NCBI GenBank assembly: GCA_016929735.1 | Contig: JAFGID010000042.1 | Span: forward strand, 1 to 9,374 | Reading direction: 5' to 3' | Source of the DNA: Ignavibacteriales bacterium | Lineage (GTDB): Bacteria; Bacteroidota; Ignavibacteria; Ignavibacteriales; Melioribacteraceae | DNA length: 9,374 nt | Shown here: positions 5,968 through 9,374 of the stretch, one piece after another | Position numbering within the stretch: the stretch's first letter is position 1 | Layout: every line of letters begins with the position of its first letter | Notes under the pieces: generated by a model | Seen by the model: the letters and a program-made list of their open reading frames with translations, nothing else | What the model was told of the DNA's origin: nothing | The model's database searches: none | Position numbers and translations under genes: made by a program

Positions 5968-6408
5968 ATGCCCAAGTATCTAAGAATTTCGACTACGGAT
6001 GAATTTAATATAGATAAAAAAATTATTCATTCTATTATCTCATTTTTAGTTAAAGAATTAAAACTTAAATTTAGTGAACTTGAAATAAATTTTGTTGATA
6101 ATAAAACAATTCTTGAATTAAATATAAAATATTTGAAACACAATTACGAAACAGATGTGATTACTCTGAGCTATCCCGATGAGAGTTTGAAACTGAATGG
6201 ATATGTATTTATCTCATATGAAAAGGCAAAGGAAAATTCAAAAAGGTATAAACAAAGTTTTAAAAATGAAATTTTGAGACTTATTATTCACGGAATTTTA
6301 CATTTAGTAGGTTACGATGACAAAACAAAAAAGCAAAAACAGTTTATGAGTAACGAGGAAGACAGGATTTTAAAAAAAATAAGGATTTACAAAAATCTTC
6401 TGAAATAA
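5968..6408 (+). CDS. ybeY: Endoribonuclease / rRNA maturation factor YbeY
   Basis: This 146-residue UPF0054 metalloprotein acts in 16S rRNA 3'-end processing and ribosome quality control in the cytoplasm. Family features are LNIKYLKHNYETDVITLSY at 51-69 (the LN-x-x-x-L-x-H-x-x-x-TDV-x-x-x-x-Y pattern) and the metal motif HGILHLVGYDD at 108-118. The usual motif is H-x3-H-x5-H; here H108 and H112 are kept and the third ligand is D118. Asp at this site also occurs in Bacteroidota-type YbeY as I recall, so the enzyme is probably intact. The usual GDI before the central segment is GYV at 78-80. No clear Shine-Dalgarno precedes the ATG. It is the first gene after the 5911-5939 promoter, and smg follows after two bases. 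Confidence 0.92.
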   Translation: MPKYLRISTTDEFNIDKKIIHSIISFLVKELKLKFSELEINFVDNKTILELNIKYLKHNYETDVITLSYPDESLKLNGYVFISYEKAKENSKRYKQSFKNEILRLIIHGILHLVGYDDKTKKQKQFMSNEEDRILKKIRIYKNLLK

Positions 6409-6410
6409 AT

Positions 6411-6860
6411 ATGAGAGAAAAAATAATTACAGTTATAACACGTATATTCGAAGGGATGAAAGAAAATATTCCGATTGAGGAGGTCTCGAAAAATTTACTT
6501 AATAATAAAGAATTTGATGACCATCTAATAAGTGCTGCTTTTAGTTTATTATATGACAAAATTGTTGTTCAAAATTTAATGAGTATAAAAGATAAAACTG
6601 GAAGCACTCGTATATTTTCGGAATCTGAAATTGATATGCTCGGTAGAAAAAATTATGATTATCTCTTACACCTGCAAAATATCGGGTTGTTAAATAGTGT
6701 GGATATAGAAAATATTTTATATGGTGTTAGTATGGTAAACAAAGATACTCTTACACATGAAGAATTAAATTATATCATATTATACAATTTAATCGGAAGT
6801 CATTACAATTTAATTTATGGCAGCCGCTATTTTCTCGATACAACTGATAAAATAAATTGA
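6411..6860 (+). CDS. smg: Smg / DUF494 family protein
   Basis: This 149-residue protein aligns by eye with E. coli Smg along its length. The clearest matches are an N-terminal helix with VITRIFE, STRIFSESEIDMLGRKNYDYLLHL at about 65-88 (E. coli SMRIYTPEECERL...FLLFL), and LTHEELNYIILYNLI at 114-128 (E. coli FDLDDLKWVILMVLF). The family's function is unknown. It is predicted to be soluble and helical, with no enzyme motif. In enterobacteria smg sits next to dprA/smf and yrdD, a protein made of topoisomerase-type zinc ribbons; here it lies directly before topA, whose C-terminus carries such ribbons. The ATG is two bases after the ybeY stop with no Shine-Dalgarno, so translation is likely coupled. 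Its TGA stop is part of the topA ribosome binding site. Confidence 0.85.
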   Translation: MREKIITVITRIFEGMKENIPIEEVSKNLLNNKEFDDHLISAAFSLLYDKIVVQNLMSIKDKTGSTRIFSESEIDMLGRKNYDYLLHLQNIGLLNSVDIENILYGVSMVNKDTLTHEELNYIILYNLIGSHYNLIYGSRYFLDTTDKIN

Positions 6861-6871
6861 GGTATTTTTTT

Positions 6872-9073
6872 ATGGCAAAAAATGTTATTTTTGTTGAATC
6901 ACCTGCTAAAGCAAAAACAATCAACAAGTATTTAGGAAAGGACTATATTGTCGAACCAACAATCGGTCACTTAACAAATTTACCAAAGACACAACTAGGT
7001 ATAGATATTGAAAATGGTTTTACTCCCAAATTTAATGTGATTCGTGGCAAGGCCGACACGATAAAAAGGATTAAACAATTAGCAAAAAAATCGGAAAAGA
7101 TATATATTGCAACTGACCCTGATCGTGAAGGCGAAGCAATTGCACAGGATATTGCAGATGCGATAAATAGCAAGAAAGATAGCAAAATTTATCGTGTTTT
7201 ATTTACTGAGATAACAAAAAAAGCGGTTAATGAAGCGATAAAAAATCCTCTTGTAATTGACGAGCATATGGTCAGTTCACAACGTGCCAGAAGAGTAATG
7301 GATAGAATAATCGGATACAAAATTAGTCCGTTTTTGTGGAATACTGTCTTTGAACCGAATTCAAGTGTCTTATCTGCAGGAAGAGTTCAATCTGTTGCAT
7401 TACGGATGATTTGTGATAGAGAAGATGAAATTGATAGATTTATTATTACTGAATATTGGTCAATTATTGGCGATTTCGGAACTGAATCGAATGATGAATT
7501 GACAGCTAAACTTGTAGAGATTAGCGGCAAGATAATTAAGATACAACCGAAACCTATAATGAATGAGGAAGATTGGAATCTATTTAATCAAAATTATTAT
7601 GCAATTCCAAACGAAGAAATAGCGAATGATATAGTTAATAGAATAAAAAGCAAAAACAATTTTATAATAAAAGACATTTCTAGAAAAGAGATGTCCAAGA
7701 ATCCGGCTCCTCCTTTTATTACAAGTTCTTTACAAGCAGAAGCCTCACGAAAATTGAGATTTAATTCAAAAAAGACAATGCAAGTTGCACAGGGGCTATA
7801 CGAAGGTGTTGACTTAGGGAAAGAAGGAATTACTGGTTTGATTACATATATGAGAACCGATTCAACGCGTGTAAGTTCGGACATCGTAGAAGAATCAAGA
7901 GCTTTTATCAATTCAACTTTTGGAAATGAATATGTTCCTAAGTTACCAAGAGTTTTTGCACAAAAAGGAAAGAAGAACGTACAGGATGCACACGAAGCAA
8001 TCCGACCGACCTCAATGAAATATACACCGGAATTTGTTTCGCAATTTTTGAACGAAGACCAAAAAAAACTATATGATTTAATTTGGAAAAGATTTATTGC
8101 TTCGCAAATGGAAGCTGCAAAACTTGAGATTACCACCATAACAATTGAAGCTGATGAGTTTAAATTTAGAACTAATGGAACTGTTGTTGTATTTAATGGA
8201 TTTATGTCAATATATGAAGAGGAAACTGAGCAATTAAAAGATGAAGAAGAGGAATCAAATATTCCTAAAGGTTTGAATAAGGAGCAAATGTTGAAGTTGA
8301 TTGATATATTTAAAAATCAACATTTTACAAAACCGCCGGCTCGTTTTTCTGAAAGTACTTTAATTAAAGAATTAGAGAGCAATGGAATTGGAAGGCCAAG
8401 CACTTATGCGTTGATTGTATCAACACTTATGGAAAGAAATTATGTCGAGCAAAATGACCGTAGATTTGTCCCTACATCACTTGGTAAAAAAGTTAATAAT
8501 ATCCTTGTCAAGAGTTTTCCTGATATATTAAGTATTAATTTTACTGCACAGATGGAAGAAGAGTTGGATTTAATAGCCAACGGTGAAACAGAATATTTGG
8601 ATGTACTAAATGATTTTTACATTCCTTTTTCAAAAGCTTTGGAGCATGTGAATGCGACGACCGAAAAAATAAAGTGCGATAAGTGTGGTGCTGATATGGA
8701 ACTGAAGTTAGGGCGATTTGGTAGATTTCTTGCTTGTACTGCATATCCCGAATGTAAAAATATCATTTCACCAAAGGACCTTATCGAGAAAGAAGAGCCA
8801 GAATATACAGGTGAGACTTGTCCTGAATGCGGAGGAAGGCTTGTCTACAGAAAAGGTAAATTTGGTAAATTTATTGGTTGTGAAAAATATCCTGAATGTA
8901 ATTACATTGAAAAAATTAAAAATGATACTGGGATAACTTGTCCAAAATGTGGAGAAGGTATGGTAGTTGGAAGACGCTCTAAACGGGGTAAGTTTTTCTA
9001 TGGATGTTCACGTTACCCCGATTGTGATTATGTAAGTTGGACGAAGCCGGATGTGAATTCAAATAAAGAATAA
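6872..9073 (+). CDS. topA: DNA topoisomerase I (type IA) with three zinc ribbons
   Basis: This 733-residue enzyme relaxes negative supercoils by transient single-strand cleavage. The Toprim domain is at the N-terminus (FVESPAKAKTI at 7-17 and the metal motif DPDREGE at 82-88). SAGRVQSVALR at 168-178 and the active-site segment GLITYMRTDSTR follow, with catalytic Tyr326 that forms the 5'-phosphotyrosine. Then come HEAIRPT and IGRPSTYALIVSTL. The C-terminus holds three four-cysteine zinc ribbons: C602/C605/C622/C628, C650/C653/C670/C676 and C690/C693/C712/C718, each followed or preceded by the usual GRFGRFLAC-like strand. ATG 6872 is chosen because GAGG at 6859-6862 lies nine bases upstream and the family begins MAKNVIFVES. 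An in-frame TTG at 6857 overlaps the smg stop and lacks a site of its own. It is third in the ybeY-smg-topA-xer run. Confidence 0.97.
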   Translation: MAKNVIFVESPAKAKTINKYLGKDYIVEPTIGHLTNLPKTQLGIDIENGFTPKFNVIRGKADTIKRIKQLAKKSEKIYIATDPDREGEAIAQDIADAINSKKDSKIYRVLFTEITKKAVNEAIKNPLVIDEHMVSSQRARRVMDRIIGYKISPFLWNTVFEPNSSVLSAGRVQSVALRMICDREDEIDRFIITEYWSIIGDFGTESNDELTAKLVEISGKIIKIQPKPIMNEEDWNLFNQNYYAIPNEEIANDIVNRIKSKNNFIIKDISRKEMSKNPAPPFITSSLQAEASRKLRFNSKKTMQVAQGLYEGVDLGKEGITGLITYMRTDSTRVSSDIVEESRAFINSTFGNEYVPKLPRVFAQKGKKNVQDAHEAIRPTSMKYTPEFVSQFLNEDQKKLYDLIWKRFIASQMEAAKLEITTITIEADEFKFRTNGTVVVFNGFMSIYEEETEQLKDEEEESNIPKGLNKEQMLKLIDIFKNQHFTKPPARFSESTLIKELESNGIGRPSTYALIVSTLMERNYVEQNDRRFVPTSLGKKVNNILVKSFPDILSINFTAQMEEELDLIANGETEYLDVLNDFYIPFSKALEHVNATTEKIKCDKCGADMELKLGRFGRFLACTAYPECKNIISPKDLIEKEEPEYTGETCPECGGRLVYRKGKFGKFIGCEKYPECNYIEKIKNDTGITCPKCGEGMVVGRRSKRGKFFYGCSRYPDCDYVSWTKPDVNSNKE

Positions 9074-9093
9074 AAGAATTCTAATTAAATATT

Positions 9094-9374
9094 ATGAATA
9101 GTAAATCAGAAATCAAATATCTTATTCAACAATTTCTTTTAGAGTTTACCAATCTCAAACATGCTTCAAGAAATACGATTATTGCTTACGGAAAAGACTT
9201 GGAGGAATTCGCTGAATTTTGCGAAAGCAAGGAAAAAATAAATATAATAGAAATCACAGATAAAATTATTCGTAATTTTTTATTTTATTTGAATGAGAAA
9301 AATCTAAGTAAAAAATCTATATCAAGAAAATTGTCCGCTTTACGTTCATTTTATAATTTTTTAATCCGTAATCA
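9094..9374 (+). CDS. XerC/XerD-type tyrosine recombinase, N-terminal part
   Basis: The frame is open from ATG 9094 to the window edge, giving 93 codons. The sequence contains FLLEFTNLKHASRNTIIAYGKDLEEF at about 14-39 and SKKSISRKLSALRSFYNFLI from about 72, the core-binding SAM-like helices of Xer-type integrases. The catalytic R-H-R-Y domain lies beyond the window. XerC and XerD resolve chromosome dimers at dif; which of the two this is cannot be decided from the N-terminus. It follows topA by 20 bases with no visible terminator or promoter and no clear Shine-Dalgarno, so it is probably co-transcribed. Lack of neighbouring mobile-element genes argues for the housekeeping recombinase rather than a phage or transposon integrase. 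Confidence 0.87.
   Translation, partial: MNSKSEIKYLIQQFLLEFTNLKHASRNTIIAYGKDLEEFAEFCESKEKINIIEITDKIIRNFLFYLNEKNLSKKSISRKLSALRSFYNFLIRN

Noticed and set aside
7597..8139. A 180-codon open frame on the minus strand
   Set aside because: It lies wholly inside topA, opposite strongly conserved topoisomerase coding sequence including the active site, and its cysteine/serine/phenylalanine-rich translation resembles no known protein.
8541..8936. Short frames on both strands in the topA C-terminal region
   Set aside because: Shadows of the zinc-ribbon coding sequence; the regular cysteine spacing exists only in the topA frame.
9094..9374. Integrase of a mobile element or an integration boundary
   Set aside because: Tyrosine recombinase N-terminus fits XerC/XerD, it sits in a housekeeping operon, and no tRNA, attachment repeat or phage gene is present.
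1..9374. CRISPR array, tRNA/rRNA genes, insertion sequences, long direct repeats
   Set aside because: No regularly spaced repeats, cloverleaf-like or rRNA-like sequence, transposase frame or terminal inverted repeats were seen on either strand.

Overview
This is an AT-rich window (low G+C by eye) from a bacterial chromosome with tightly packed, mostly housekeeping genes. The gene content and order (TonB-family protein with a single N-terminal anchor and proline-rich linker, DUF3108 protein, gamma-carbonic-anhydrase-like protein, YbeY with Asp in place of the third metal-ligand His, Smg/DUF494, TopA with three zinc ribbons, Xer recombinase) suggest the Bacteroidota/Chlorobiota/Ignavibacteriota branch, most likely an Ignavibacteria- or Kapabacteria-type lineage. 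That placement is inference from gene content, not from a search.

Layout. Positions 1-1492, minus strand: a radical SAM/SPASM protein is followed with zero spacing by an integral-membrane protein of the UPF0104 / LPG-synthase-TM flippase-like family, which runs off the left edge. Positions 1493-1690 are a divergent intergenic region. Positions 1691-3689, plus strand: a bifunctional NAD(P)H-hydrate repair enzyme (Nnr) overlaps a small VanZ-like membrane protein that starts at a TTG. Positions 3698-4476: a free-standing TonB-family gene with its own near-consensus promoter, strong ribosome binding site and intrinsic terminator. Positions 4508-5907: a promoter, an exported DUF3108 protein, and a TAATG-coupled gamma-class carbonic anhydrase-like hexapeptide protein. 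Positions 5911-9374: a promoter and a compact run of ybeY, smg (DUF494), topA and the N-terminal part of a XerC/XerD-type recombinase, cut by the right edge.

How the parts relate. The envelope genes (TonB, DUF3108, VanZ-like, flippase-like) and the information-processing genes (YbeY for rRNA and ribosome maturation, TopA for relaxing negative supercoils, Xer for chromosome dimer resolution) sit in separate transcription units. The promoters read here have an E. coli-like sigma-70 form (TTGnnn, 17 bp, TATnnT) rather than the TAnnTTTG form of Bacteroides and Flavobacterium. Several genes are coupled by overlaps, and at least one start is a TTG preceded by a good Shine-Dalgarno.

I found no mobile element, CRISPR array, tRNA, rRNA or defence system, and no convincing undescribed multi-gene system. 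The least explained parts are the radical SAM plus flippase-like pair at the left edge and the recurring Smg-zinc-ribbon topoisomerase linkage at the right.
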